From Lingula anatina (taxonomy: Eukaryota; Brachiopoda; Lingulata; Lingulida; Lingulidae): a stretch of 64,000 nucleotides of DNA. Positions 37,905 to 64,000 of this stretch are shown here, piece by piece. The stretch covers positions 126,001 to 190,000 of the forward strand of contig NW_019776124.1 in assembly GCF_001039355.2 (NCBI RefSeq). The letters run 5' to 3'. Numbering within the stretch: the stretch's first letter is position 1; every line of letters begins with the position of its first letter. Under the pieces are notes generated by a model that saw nothing but the letters and a program-made list of their open reading frames with translations, searched no databases and had not been told where the DNA came from. Made by a program: the position numbers and the translations under genes.

Positions 37905-39270
37905 GGAAATAGGCGAAAATAATTACGAATGGCCTGACAGATAAATTGATGAAATCAGACTTTTAGGCGAGTGAGACATAGGGACGAATAAAAGGATCGT
38001 TTTATTCGTCGAATATGAGGATTCATGTTAATTCACCGTATAGATCTAAGTTTCCAGTGTCTACTGAAACGCAGTATGCAGTAGGGGTGCGCTTGAATAA
38101 TGCGATTTATGCAAATAGTTAATGTCCGCATCGTTAGTTTGCCGCAAATAACTTTATAAACCACTGTTAAAATAAGTAGGAGCTATAGTACAATTTAAAA
38201 TAATTATTTTAAAAAACAAAACACGATAAGATAAATGTATTTGCAGACATATTTACAAAAATGGTTATAAAATCAAGTTTTGACTGTTTCTGCATACATG
38301 TACGAGTCACGGGCGGTTCCAGGATTATTTGAAGGGGGGGCCGGAACGACAAGCTTTGGATGCGATGCCGACCATCGCCCCCTTGTTTTGGGCCTCCTCA
38401 AGGGCCCCAAAACTTTTTTGGTGTTTTGGAGAGTAAAACGTGCCCTTTGGTACGGTTTAGAACTATCATTTAGCTAGTCAATATTCTTATCTAAGAGGGG
38501 GAATATTGATGTGATATGTTTTTCAGAAACCGAAGGGGTGGGGGGGGGGGGTCAGGACCCCCTCACCCCCCCTTTCTAAATCCCCCACTGCAAATGTACC
38601 AGTATACACCATACCTGTAGTAACAAGCATTTTGATAAGAAAGAATGGGAGGGGGGTGAAGTAAGGTTTATCTTTTGCAGAAAAAAAGACCCATCTTAGT
38701 ATATTTTATTCTTAAAAACATGTTTTCAGTTCAAATGAATCCGTTGTGCCATGTGTTTCTTTAAACATTTTATCATTGGAAATGGCTCAACTGCTTGATT
38801 AAAACAGATGATTTTTTACTTTTATCATATATGTATAATCTAGCCATGAGCAGAAAATAGCCAAATAAAGAACCAGAATAAATTCAAAACAATTTATTTT
38901 CATTAAAATCTATTCTGGCCAGCTTGATATATACTAGCAATACAACATTCTGTATCAACAAAGTACTCTTATAAACAAGTACCAGCAGAAAAATGTGGCT
39001 GCAAATATAATTGTTCATAAAAATAAAAATTGTGCACATGTTAGCAACTTAATAATTATGATTTCACACATTATAAGTAAATACTAGTATGGTACAGTAA
39101 ATTAACACTGAAAACTATGATTTATATGGTCTATGACATGAGGTCTATTTGGATGAGCAGTTACTTAATATTAGTAATGATTGATACAAATGGCACATTC
39201 CAAGCAGTATACATTTATAACATTGCCCCCAGTGTTTTATTTTCCTTGCCAGTATAAAATATCCAAACAA

Positions 39271-39430
39271 GCCAGGGGGGATTTGGGGGGTTCAAAAGAA
39301 CCGCCCCTTTTGCTGGGAAAAGGTCCACTCTGGGTAAAATTTGATCTAGGTACATGAAGTTTTTATGGGAAAAGGTCCACTTTTTCAGAAAAAGAACCCC
39401 CCTTTTGAAATTGCTGGCTACGGGCCTGGA
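39271..39430. repeat. Dispersed repeat D2, copy 1
   Basis: About 160 bp shared with 41330-41490. Common blocks are AAAATTTGATCTAGGTACA, AAAGGTCCACTTTTT, AGAAAAAGA followed by a C-run, and CTGGCTAC.GGC. Both copies are in the same orientation. Confidence 0.75.
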
Positions 39431-40222
39431 TTTAAGACATATTTTCAGAATCATGCCACATTGTTTTCTGAAATTAAAGTATGATTATGTTAGTGAATTA
39501 ACTCCACTGGTCTGGACATTAATGAAAAGAAGTAGGAAGGGACACACGTCTGATTTTGTAAATTCTTTGCCATGATTTTTGGTATCATGGTATAAGACTG
39601 AAAATGTGAAAAAAAAAATGTAGATAACATACACTGTGTATAATTGTTAAATCATCACCATTTTCCAATAAGGCCAAACCATGCGCTAATATGCTCACAG
39701 TTTGGTAACATTAAATCCTTTTACAGCAGAGTATGAGACTACTTTTGTTTAAGGTCTTAAACAGTACTGCAAAGTAACAACTAAACACTGCAAAAAGTTA
39801 CATTTTTACCAAAACTGTAAAATATGATCTGTTGAACCAGTAGTGTGCTTGGTAAGACACAGGTAATTCAGTTAATCTGCAATATGCAAATTGGATACAA
39901 TTCATTACATTGAAGAAAAAGAGGCAATGGGGGTGTAACAGTGAGACTAATACATGTAATACACTTATCAGTAAAGTAATCAGTAAAATGAATTTATTCA
40001 CAGATGTACCCTGTAAATCTCACAATGAGGTACGGTATGTTCCATCAGATCATGCAGAAAAGACAGATTCACCAACTGACTAACTTAAACCAATATTTAA
40101 ACCACAAAATGTCCCCACATCACCGGATTACATACTGTGTAGCTTATAAACTGGCACTAGTGTCTTCTCACCATGGAATTTTAAATCCCATGTTCATCAA
40201 GTCATTCCTCTGAGGACGGCAA

Positions 40223-40455
40223 TAAGAGACCATTCCCATAACCCTATTGTACTAGCAGGATCGATCTATCTCCAAGGGGATTTCGCTAAATTGCTTTCAG
40301 TTTAAGCATGCACAAAAGTTATTTACCCCCCTAGCAGCTTCAGTGGGCATGACAGACATTTGAGCTGTTTAAACTGAATGCAATTTAGCAAGAAGCCCCT
40401 CAGAGATGGATTGATCCTGCTAGAACGATAGCTTTGTGGGAACCCAGTTTTAGTC
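40223..40455. repeat. MITE-like family M, copy 4
   Basis: It begins ACCATTCCCATAACCC and ends TTTGTGGGAACCCAG. Inside are AGCAGGATCGATC and its inverse GATCCTGCTAG, plus GCTAAATTGCTTTCAGTTTA and its inverse near AAACTGAATGCAATTTAGC, giving a long foldback structure. Confidence 0.75.
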
Positions 40456-41329
40456 TATTTCCAGTCCAAGTTAGCCCATTTATGATCATGGCTTTTCTGT
40501 ATTAGCACAACAGTATATTGCTATTACTACGCCACAGCAAGTGAGTCAAAACGGGTTGAGTTGGTATTGGGAGCAGAGTAAAATAATATAGTTCACATCA
40601 TAGCAAACTATGGTAAAAGTACAAATAAATAACAGTAAACTTCAACATTTACAACTGTATTTAAAAATGCTGCAATCCATAGCTTTTCAGTATAATCATA
40701 ATAACACATAAACCTTATCCAAGGCAGCGAGGAGAGAGTATATTTCACAGGATAATGGCACTGTACACATAGGCACAATACTCCAGCAATGCATTTAAAG
40801 CTAGGAAAAGTACAACAAGACATATTTCAGTTGTAAAAGGTTTCTTTGATTTGAATAATGAATAATAATCCTGTTTTGCTTTGATACAAACTGAGAAAAG
40901 ATATTTTATATGACAATGGCAGGCATATTTTTAAAGGGGGAGGGAGGTGAAAGAACAGAGAGGGAGAGAGAAATACTCTCTTCAAACAGTGAGAAAGCAG
41001 AATATATGATTATCCTTATCATGTACATGTACTATTAGCATAGTTGAAAGCTAGGTAAACCTTGGTCCACTATTCCCTTGTAAAAGAAATCATATTGCAC
41101 CTATGTTCTTTTCAGATTTATAGGATACAACACGGAGTACCTACTGAGCAAACACCCTAAGTTTCAGAGCACCGACTGTGACTCTCCTCTACCCAGTTTT
41201 GACACCGTTTCAGCATGCTGATTTTCAGGGTACTAACAAGTGACTCTCCTTCTCTACCCATGCACTGAGGCATACTGTACGACTCTTTCAATATTTTGGA
41301 AGTCACCTGATGGTACAGGCACATAGCCT

Positions 41330-41490
41330 GGGGAGTTCGGAGGGTTTGAAAGAACGGCCCTTTTTGTCAGAAAAGGTCTATTCTGGATAAAATTTGATCT
41401 AGGTACACATAGATTTCATTGTGAAAGGTCCACTTTTTGAGAAAAAGACCCCCCCCCTTTTTTTTAAATTTTCTGGCTACAGGCTTGCAG
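41330..41490. repeat. Dispersed repeat D2, copy 2
   Basis: Second copy of the element at 39271-39430, with a longer C-run (CCCCCCCCC) and T-run in the middle. Confidence 0.75.
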
Positions 41491-42763
41491 TACATGTACT
41501 GGTTCTAGAGGGGAGTTCTCGGTTGACTCTGAAACCCAGAGATTTCATTATTCCCCATGGGTCCAGTGGTTTTGAAGCACTAGCACAGTAGCTGTTAAGT
41601 ACTGGCATGGCAGCTACTCTCAGGTTGACTTGGTGCTATAGTTTGTCAGGGATAATACAGATCTTCTACTTTCTATCCTAAGGGTAAGTGATCTCTTGCC
41701 AGAGCTCTGAAAGTGGACAATCATGCGCATTATGTACTGATCTTCAATTTGGTTTAATGGCTGAGGACAGCTACACGTAGAATGGCTAGTACAGATGTTG
41801 TCACAAGCTCTACATGTACAAGTTACAAGCAGGATTTGGGAACAATGGATGCAGACAGACAAAAAACCCAACCAGCTTCATCTGAAATTCTTCAAATGCA
41901 TTAACACAAATTAGATGAAAAAGAACCCCTCAAATGATGATTCATAAAAGCAATGTAAAATACACTTCCTCTTAAGGCACCTTTCTGTACCAAGTTCTGA
42001 ACTCGCATCCCACTTAAATAAATTTTGAAGACTTGTGTTGTTTTTTTTAGCTTAAACCAAGAGAACTGTTCAATGTATTTTTCACAATTTTGAATAAAAA
42101 TGCAATTTTTGATCAAGGGCTGCAATAACATCATTTCAATAGGCTGTATCATGCCTCTGAAATAAAGGTACACGCTACCTTGAAATAAAACTGAAAGATT
42201 ATAAAAATAAAAAGTAATGACAAAGACATGATACTGAAGTTCAATTCCAAATAATTAATTTTGTTAGTCTTGTACATGTGAATACTGTGCTATATCAAAG
42301 ATCTAAGCAAGAATGGGTTGATTTTGACATCTGAATGCACAAATTTGAAGGATATACAACCTGAAAGAAAAGAGTATAATGCATACTTGGCATATACTAC
42401 AGTAGTACATGTACATACAAGGCAAGGAAGATGGGAATGGGTTATTAAGAATTTTGGCACAAAAAATACATATATAAGCATTTTTGAACTTAAGACCTTA
42501 AGCCATACTCTTTTTATTTCACATGTGTATATAAAACAAACATGAGAGAATGTTTTAAATACGTGTTGTAATAAAAGTCAAAAGGGGAACTTATTATTTG
42601 AACATTGAAGAGTTACTTGTACTTTATTTCAGAGTCAGGAGAAAGTATGCCTTAAGAGTAAGACACATCTATCAAGCTTGTAATGAATGAGGTGGTCAAG
42701 CATAACTTAATGCACAGTGTCCAAGTGCAGCCAGCTGCTTGATTTTGGGGCCGTAGCAATAGT

Positions 42764-42905
42764 CCGAAGGTTCAATAGTCCGAAGGTTCATTGGTCCGAA
42801 TATTCACTATAGAACCTTCGGACCAATGAACCCTTGATTAAAAAATCGATGAAAATGTTACCACTTTTCGGACCAATGAACCTTCGGACCAATGAAATTT
42901 CGGGC
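42764..42905. repeat. Inverted block of short GGTCCGAA/TTCGGACC repeats
   Basis: The left side has three direct copies of AGTCCGAAGGTTCA-like units. The right side has three inverted copies of TTCGGACCAATGAA. The two halves can fold on each other. A small non-autonomous element or foldback satellite is possible. Confidence 0.65.
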
Positions 42906-45900
42906 TATCGAGACGTCCCCTTGATTTTAGTGGAAAGTAATTACATGGAGGTGCAGTAAAAAGCATATATATCATGCATCACAACCACAAGCGGATCCAG
43001 AAAATAAAAGTGGAACCAAGCACAGTTCAGCTTCCATTTTCTTTTGCCCAACCCTTAATGATGAAATGTAGTTGAAGTACTTGAAATATAATGCATATTT
43101 TCAAAGAATGTTTCCACCGCCTTTCTTTGGGAAAATGATTTGGCTTCCAGATATCCTCTAGATCCGCTTATGAAAAATTTAATTGATCTTCCATAATCCA
43201 CAATCACAAACCATTTACATTTCCAGTTATACACCCAGTTGTACATGCATTCAATCTCTTCTTGTCAACAAAAAGATAATATTCGCTAAGAGAACATATC
43301 TGTATCTGTCCATATACGTCTAAGAAGACCACTACTGGTATGAGATAGACGAGATATATGCCCTTAGACTAACCACAATGTCGTCCCACAATCACCAACA
43401 CAAAATCTGCTTATATGTATACTGTTTAAAAGAGCAAGACAGTGTGCTAGCTGCCCCAATTTATATACATGGATGTGGTAAGGACTTATAACTAGCTTTA
43501 CATGGTATATCTTACACATTTGCTACATTGTAGCCATATCTCTGGGCAGCCAACTCATTTGAACATTTTCCATGTACTTTTGACAATCAATTTATATGCA
43601 GTTTTTGGGGGCAAAACTCGTGAAAAAAATTTTATGGACTTTAAGAACCTACAGCAGGCTTATAAAGTTTCACATATTTAGAAGTAATTTCCGAAAGTGC
43701 ATGTACATGTTCGTACTGCATGCGCGTGTGCAGTAGCACATCTTGGGCATATTGTGCAGTACTACTTCAGTCTTGGCATCCTAGCTTAAATGTTGACAAA
43801 CCTAAAACTACTTAAGTTTTGTATTTCTTTAGTGTGACAGTATTGACAACAATTTTTGAACATCGGACACTGAACACCATGCATCCCCCATAGGGTAATT
43901 CCTACATGTATTGAGCCTTAGTTTCAGTAACATTGAACACCTTAAAATATACAAGTAGGACCATTGCATCCTAGATTCATACACAAAACAGTTTTCATTC
44001 TTTCCAAATATGCTCTCCAGCGCGGTCAAATAAAATGCTGTAGACACAGTTTGATGTCCTTTTGTGTGGAATTATAACAAAAGCTACCAGGTCTCTTGCC
44101 TGCCTGGAAATTTGGTGCTTTTAAGCATTGAAATACTTCAATTTTTCTAGATATGAAAGTGCACTTCTTTTTTCATATGACATGCAGATTATTACAGATC
44201 ACACAGTGAATCATGCACACTGTACATATTGACATGCAAAAAGATCCTCATAGTCTTGATTGCATTAGATGTGATCTTGAGTGCAATGGGAGTGATCTCG
44301 ATTGCGTTAGGTGAGCCGAGCCTGACACAATCCTTCCTTGCTGAGGCAGGTGAGTGAGTGCAGTGAGAAAGAAGTCACGGAGCAGTACCCGTAGTAGATC
44401 CAAAACTTGGAAGCTTCGGGATAAAGAGGCCACGGGAGGACTAAAAAAAGGCAGAACATGACAAAAAATGAAGCAGCAATATCAGAAAAAGAGAAAGACA
44501 CACACTCAGACGCAAAGCTGCTTGGAAATCACTCACTGGATAGAACTTAGTATAATAATATGATCCTTTCAGTTCAGATGTCCTTTAAGTTAAACTCATC
44601 TGGACATAAATGCCACCAGAGCAACCTTAGCATATTTTTGCCCAATCCACATGCCTTTATTAAAAAAAAAAAAAAAAACTTAATCTCTCCTGTTAAGAGG
44701 ATCTTGCAGTTAGTTGATATATATATATCAATCATTGTTTTTTAACTGTCATTTTGATATAAAGAATATCAAAACCAATATATAATGGATGTAATTTGGC
44801 AGGGCATTCTCTTGATTTTTTTAAACCATGATATCAAATGCTTAATTCTGTTGCACTTCCTGAGTTAATTCCACATCCCCGAAAAGATTGGTTTCAAATT
44901 TTAGAAGAAGAAAATACAATAATCAATGACTGAACTGATAGGATTCTATTAAATGCAAGTAGTACACACAATTAGTGATAAGTTTTCATTCATAGATTGA
45001 GTAATACAGGTTACTTCAGGTATGAGAAGGCTTTATCAAAGTCACAACAAATAGAACATGGGTATGTTTATTAATAATAATAGTAATAATAATAATAATA
45101 TATCCATTTGTAATGCCTAACATATTGATATGATCTGCCTGAGTGTGTAAGCTTGTATTGATGTGTGTGTGTGGGTGTGTTATAAAATCTATGATTTTAT
45201 GATGACAATATTAACACAACAATAATTTAAGTTATTGCTTTCCATGATCTACTTACATGCTTTATGTGTTATTTGGCAATAAATAATTGTATCTTATATA
45301 TATATATAATATATCTATCTACATGTATAAAACCTACCACACAATTAAATACTGATATTTCATTTATTGCACTTAAGTACAAATTGACTAAGAAATGTGA
45401 TCCAAAAATAGTAAATCTAACAATTTCAGAAATATAACTTGACTTTGTTTTGAGTGATATATTTATAAGTCTGCACACATATACTCTTGTACTATTGCAC
45501 TGAGGGTTTAAAACAAAATAAGAAACTAATAATAATAATAATAATGAAGAATTAAAATATAATAAATCAGGAAGGCTTGCAAGACAACTGAAAAACCAAT
45601 CATCAAACAAGTTTTTGAAAATTATTGCACAAGATGTCAACTACTGTTATAGAGATAATGTCACCCTGTTTTGTCCGACACTATTTATGTATATGTATAT
45701 GTATATATAAACAACCCTCCCAATTATCTGTGAAACAAGGCAGCAAAGCTGTCAAATGTACAGACAAAAAGCAGACAATAACAATGCACAAAACCGGCTA
45801 CTGTCAATTCTGATGCAAAAGTACATTATGCTTAACTGCAAATTCAACATCAAATTTTAATTATGCTCAACAGGTAATACCAATGTAAGTGAAATGTGTA

Positions 45901-46053
45901 ACAAGCGTAAGGCTTCAGGCCCATGGGAGTTTAAGTTCACACTTTGAAAATGCCAGAATGAGAAAAATGAAAATTTCACATAAAACTGCTTAAATTCAAT
46001 AATAAATGATAACCCATTTGAGCTGGCTTTCTAATTTGAACTGCATGCCAATC

Positions 46054-46054
46054 N
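46054..46054. other. Single-N assembly join
   Basis: An N in otherwise ordinary AT-rich sequence. I see no flanking duplication. Confidence 0.8.
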
Positions 46055-48363
46055 GCAGAATTGGTTAGAATCTATGCTAGGTGAAAATATATGTACAATG
46101 ACAAGAAAATGCCAAAAGCAGGAAACGGTGAACAACCAGTAGTTTGTCATTTTGCACTTCTCTCACAGCTTCACTTCTGTCTATTAGTCAGAAATTTACC
46201 GCACAGCAACAGATTCAGCAGTTTCTTGCCAAGGTAGCACAGTTTGCCCAGTGGGCCATTTTGCTTCCATGCAACCCCATTTAGAACTGACACCAAAGAC
46301 ATACAGTGTATCCAGTATAACTAATGAAATGTTTTTACATGTACTTTCATAAACTTGTATATACCACATGAAAATAGGAACATTTTTAGGCTTGCTTTCA
46401 ATACATATGAGGCTACACACATCTACATCTAGATGCAAGTGGCATGTGTTAGTGTTTTTTTTTTTTTTTTTTTTTGAGAAAAAAAAGGACACATGTCGTT
46501 GACACTGAGGTGTACTGTTTGTTCAGGTAAAGCACATTATCATAATAGCTGGAACACCTTTTGTAAGCAAAGAGCACAGAAGTAAGTTGTTGAGATTAAG
46601 GCATAATGTGTTTCTTGAGAAAAAGCACCGTGTTTTAGTTGTGATAAGGCATTGGTTTTTGGTTGGATTATAGCGATTTTGATTCTCAAGAGATTGCACT
46701 AAGATTTTATGATTTGTGCCTACAAGGTCCATAACAGCATACCAGTCAATTACATTATATTAATTATTTCATTTGTTTTTGTTTGTTTCTGTTTGCTTCA
46801 TCTCATACAAGGCCTACATGGAAAAGAAAACATGTTTGCTTCAAGGGGAAATTAAAGTAAAATATATCAGCATTTTCAATTTTAAGCCACATGTTGTCTA
46901 TTCATAAAAGGAAATACTTTCTAAAACTTAGTATACATGTATATGTTAAATGCCAAAAGAGGTGTAATCTTCATAAAAAAAAGTAAAAGAAAACTCTTAA
47001 AGAAAGTTTACGATTTTCAAAGATCATAGGAAATTACCATACATAAAAATACAATAACACCTACTATTCTTCAGAAAATGCTGCCAGGCACTTCATAATC
47101 TCAAGAAAATTTCATTCATCCAAAAATGTCATATGTAACATTATAAAGATAAAATGGAAACCTTAAATGAAAAATTACCAATCAGAATAACATTCATAAA
47201 AGAAGCGTCAAATGAAAGTATTCTATAATTTGTGTGACATGAAAAAGAGCAAAAAATAGGTGAAAAACAAATTGATAAAAAATGTACTGAAATGTAACAC
47301 AAAGTAATGTCCACATTATCATTTTTAAGACTACTGACTGGCAAAGTGCTTTTTAAGATAGTTTAAAATGAATCATTGTGTTATTTGCTAATCAAATACT
47401 TCACAACATTATAATATGTGACAGATTTAACCAAGTTTCACTTATGTGTTACATGTGACAAATTGTACTGCAGTCTTGTAAAGTTGATTGTGTTAGGAGT
47501 GACAAGTACATGTAGCCATTGTGCGGATGTGACAATTTGTACAACTGTGGCAGTTGTATTAGCAATGAAATTAGTTGGTGCCAGTTAATATCGTTCAAGT
47601 TAATGTAGTACCATGCTAACTATTACTACACAAAATGAGTACTTCCACATAAAAAACCAATAAATATATAAATAATAAACAAAAACATCAACTGAAAAGA
47701 GTAAAATTGCCCTTATAATAGCTTAACTACTTTTTGTAACACCTTGCAATACCAAAATTGCTCACTCCTACACACACCAAATTTCATTTCAATAATCACA
47801 TATCTGTTCATATATATATATATATATATAAATCTCAGTCACATATTCCTTCATATATAGCAAATAAAGGTAATTGGTTCCAGTGTTGACAGCAAGCAAA
47901 AATGTCCATGTAACAATGCCATGCCGTAACTTCTCACTGCCGTTTCCTGTGCTTTAGTAGTGATGAGAACAAAACCCATCCAGTGCCCACAAAACTAAAG
48001 ATATAACATGCAAAGTCAAGATTGTGCTTCCATAATAATAATAATAAAGGCGAACAATGAGGGCAGATATGACATGTATGTCATATGTTATATGATAATC
48101 AAAGTAGTAGTAGAAGTAGTGTTTTTGTGCAAGGAGTAACTGAAAGTTCCATCCATGCAGGTTGACATACAAGTCCCACCACCACCACTGAATGAGAAAA
48201 TCCTGCTTCCTTCAATTAAAAAATCACAGTCATTGTCCATGCCACACATAGTAAAAGACAACCTTGACCTAGTTACCAAGGTCATTTGGTTATCAAAAGG
48301 AGGCTAAGAACACAGAGAGGCCAAAGGTCAAATCAAAAGTGGCGGGACACACTGATTAATGAG

Positions 48364-61719
<13,356 letters not shown>

Positions 61720-63741
61720 CTAAAGAGACAAAATGAAATGGAAATATAATATACTAGTTTGTACACACTCTTTATACACAGATTCATTTGTCAAAATTCT
61801 TTAAAACTCAAACAAGATCTTTATTTCGCAATAATTGTATTGGAAATATTCCAAAGATTTCAAGAAATGACACCAAAATAATTTTTAAAAACTTTCAAGT
61901 TATGACATGTTTACAAATGCACATATAGCTATAACAATACTAACAAACATATGACCGTGGTAATAATCTACAAAGAATACAAAATTTCTTAAGGCAGAGA
62001 TAGGATAGATAGTGCTGATAAAATAAATATGCCTCCCCCATAAGAAGTCAATCAAACTATTTATAGCAACTTCTATCATTCCATGGACCATCAGTCAGAA
62101 AAAGATGACTGAAATCATACTTCTTTGCTTTTAATGACAAAAAAGGCAACACAAATATGTTCATAGTTATACCTGTTAGTGAGTACTCAAATAAAAGTAA
62201 ACATCAGAAACTGTGGGTACTTTCTGAGCCTGAATGTGCTTTATTAGTGCATCAAAGAAAAACTCTTTCAGACATATAAAAAATCATTAGCCAAACATTC
62301 TATGTCTGTGTACTTATTGGGTCAATATAATAAAGTACTTAAAAATATATGGGATGTTTATATAAGAACAGTATGTCCATAGAAATAAATTTGTTATCCT
62401 TGTTAACGCTGTTGATGCCTTACTTGTTAGTGAGAATAATCATTGTCTAATTTTCAGAAAAAACACAAGTGTTTCTGTTGGTATTGTCACTTGCACGTGC
62501 AGTGAAAAAAAAAGCTCCTTGTTTCAAGTATGAATCACAATATTGAACTGCCATAAAGTGTTTTTATTGAAATCAGACAGATTTTTGTACTTATAATTTA
62601 ACATCACTTACTCACCTAAATCTTTCATGCACTACCAGCAGATTGCTGGAAGCATATATATATATATATATATATGGAAAATTCCAACAAGTACATAAAA
62701 TCCTACATTGTAGTTTATTTTTTAACATTGTTCTTAGTCATAACATATGCACCAACCTGCCTTTTTGAGTCCTATAAAATGCATTTATTTAAAGAAAATA
62801 TTGTAAAATGGGTTTCAGCGTGTAGAAATCTACATTCAATTTACCAGTCAATGAAATAAACAGGTGAAAATTTTTGAGAAAATAACCGGCTATACACTTC
62901 ACTCACTCAGGTGGACTAATGCTGGGTTGGTGGCTACAGATAAACTGACTGAATATGTCTAAAAGAATAGGTTTTTTAATTGTAAGCTTATTATTATTAT
63001 TATTTTTTTTGTATACACATATGTTGTTTCCAACAAAGCTAATTTTAGTGAGGTCATGATCATGTAATGCAGGTGGAAGGGTAGTCGTCCAAGGGTCTTT
63101 GAGCAACATGTGGCTGCTTTGGTCAACACAGGTGTGAAGAAAAAAAATGCCACTTGAAATAACTCAACAACTTGACATAATTGGTAATTTGTGTATACCG
63201 TGTCATAGCTCTGGACAGAGTGAGAGACGGACAGTTCAGAGTTTGGAGATTTCATATACAACATGTTTGAGCTTCAACAAATCAAAATGTATCATTGCAT
63301 GGTCATTATGTGTACTTGTTTTCTTTGTGCGACCTTTGTTAAATCTGTCATGAACTGCCAAATCTTCAGGTTGGGCTAAGTTTGTTTAAAATGTAATGCT
63401 TTATTTTGAGCTCAAGCTTTTAAGCTTTTAAAAATTAAGCTTCACTAAATTTAGAGAAATTGAGGACACAGATTAAATTTTAGGTTCATTACATATTGTG
63501 AAAACACTCTACAGCATTGAGCTGTCTCCAAGACCTGAAGCACCTCTTTAAAAAAATTACACCATTTGCAAACTTTTTCACAAATAAATACCACATACGT
63601 TTCCAAGAAAAAAATAATTCCATCGTTCAAATAGATTATGCTTTTAATCTAAATCTAGCTCAATTAACTTTCAATGTTTGTAAACATAAAGCTTTTATCA
63701 TTCCGTCTTCACCTTATGGCAAGAATGTTCGTCGCCTTCAT
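61720..63741. other. Stretch upstream of the first identified RGS exon
   Basis: The exons coding the start of the R7 protein and the beginning of DEP should lie here or beyond the window on the minus strand. I could not recognise them. A strong minus-strand donor-like GTGAGTAAG occurs opposite 62613-62621, but no convincing coding sequence precedes it. Confidence 0.4.
62541..62684. repeat. First copy of a duplicated (AT)n-containing segment
   Basis: TATTGAACTGCCATAAAGTG through the (AT)n run at about 62655-62676 and GGAAAATT is repeated from 63743 to the window end. Confidence 0.85.
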
Positions 63742-63742
63742 N
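63742..63742. other. Single-N assembly join
   Basis: The sequence immediately after this N restarts at the equivalent of 62541. Confidence 0.9.

Positions 63743-64000
<258 letters not shown>

Larger units (their letters stand above)
37905..48363. other. 10.4-kb stretch without a recognisable gene
   Basis: I find no exon with family features on either strand. It contains G-rich patches (38331-38342, 38537-38582), a dispersed repeat pair (39271-39430, 41330-41490), MITE family M copy 4 (40223-40455), an inverted repeat block (42764-42905), AAT microsatellites (45070-45101, 45528-45544), short (AT)n runs (about 45297-45310, 47811-47830), an N at 46054 and a poly-T run near 46457. The right end must include the 3' UTR of the RGS gene on the minus strand, of unknown length. 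Confidence 0.5.

Noticed and set aside
44248-44501. Hydrophobic minus-strand frames suggesting a membrane protein
   Set aside because: Two overlapping frames with no homology, no splice support and repeat-like GTGATCTTGA stretches. Not supportable.
45269-45640. 123-codon minus-strand open frame
   Set aside because: Low-complexity Ser/Leu/Phe/Ile composition from AT-rich sequence with microsatellites, and no motif. Judged to be chance.

Overview
The window looks like nuclear DNA from a marine invertebrate, most likely a lophotrochozoan and perhaps a mollusc. The basis is AT-rich sequence, very frequent TACATGTA-type words, compact exons in 0.3-6 kb introns, abundant MITEs and LINE remnants, and a tandem array of prolyl 4-hydroxylase alpha genes. 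The species call is an inference. Five single-N positions mark assembly joins (33173, 46054, 48968, 55341, 63742). At least two of them sit beside duplicated sequence.

Region 1 (1-29.6 kb, + strand) is a tandem array of collagen prolyl 4-hydroxylase alpha subunit (P4HA-like) genes. It holds the last exon of an upstream copy (1487-1566), a complete 12-exon gene A (4878-19867, about 542 aa) and a complete 12-exon gene B (22043-29134, about 525 aa). Both complete genes have a signal peptide, the N-terminal and peptide-substrate-binding domains, and a C-terminal 2-oxoglutarate dioxygenase domain with intact His-x-Asp, distal His and Lys. Seven of the 12 exons have the same or almost the same length in A and B, and all splice phases agree. 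Intron 5 of gene A is 6.2 kb, against 0.6 kb in B. It contains a same-strand intronless class A GPCR reading frame broken by one in-frame TAA, followed by an antisense degenerate LINE.

Region 2 (29.6-48.4 kb) is gene-poor. It holds a 2,055-bp direct duplication that meets at an N and is probably an assembly artefact. The duplicated segment carries a candidate three-exon transcript with only a 28-codon reading frame and a 34-bp minisatellite. The region also has a weak two-exon minus-strand small-protein candidate and several dispersed repeats.

Region 3 (48.4-61.7 kb, - strand) is an R7-family RGS gene (RGS6/7/9/11 type) with DEP, DHEX, GGL and RGS parts. Its 5' end lies outside what I can identify. 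One RGS-domain exon is missing where an N lies, and the flanking splice phases do not fit without it. A complete + strand carbohydrate sulfotransferase gene (56230-58584, three exons) is nested antisense inside a 5.3-kb RGS intron. At least three inverted-repeat DNA elements also sit in RGS introns, one of them ending about 18 bp from a splice donor.

The gene neighbours do not form an operon or pathway. The P4HA array acts in the ER on collagen-like substrates, the sulfotransferase in the Golgi, and the RGS protein in G-protein signalling.
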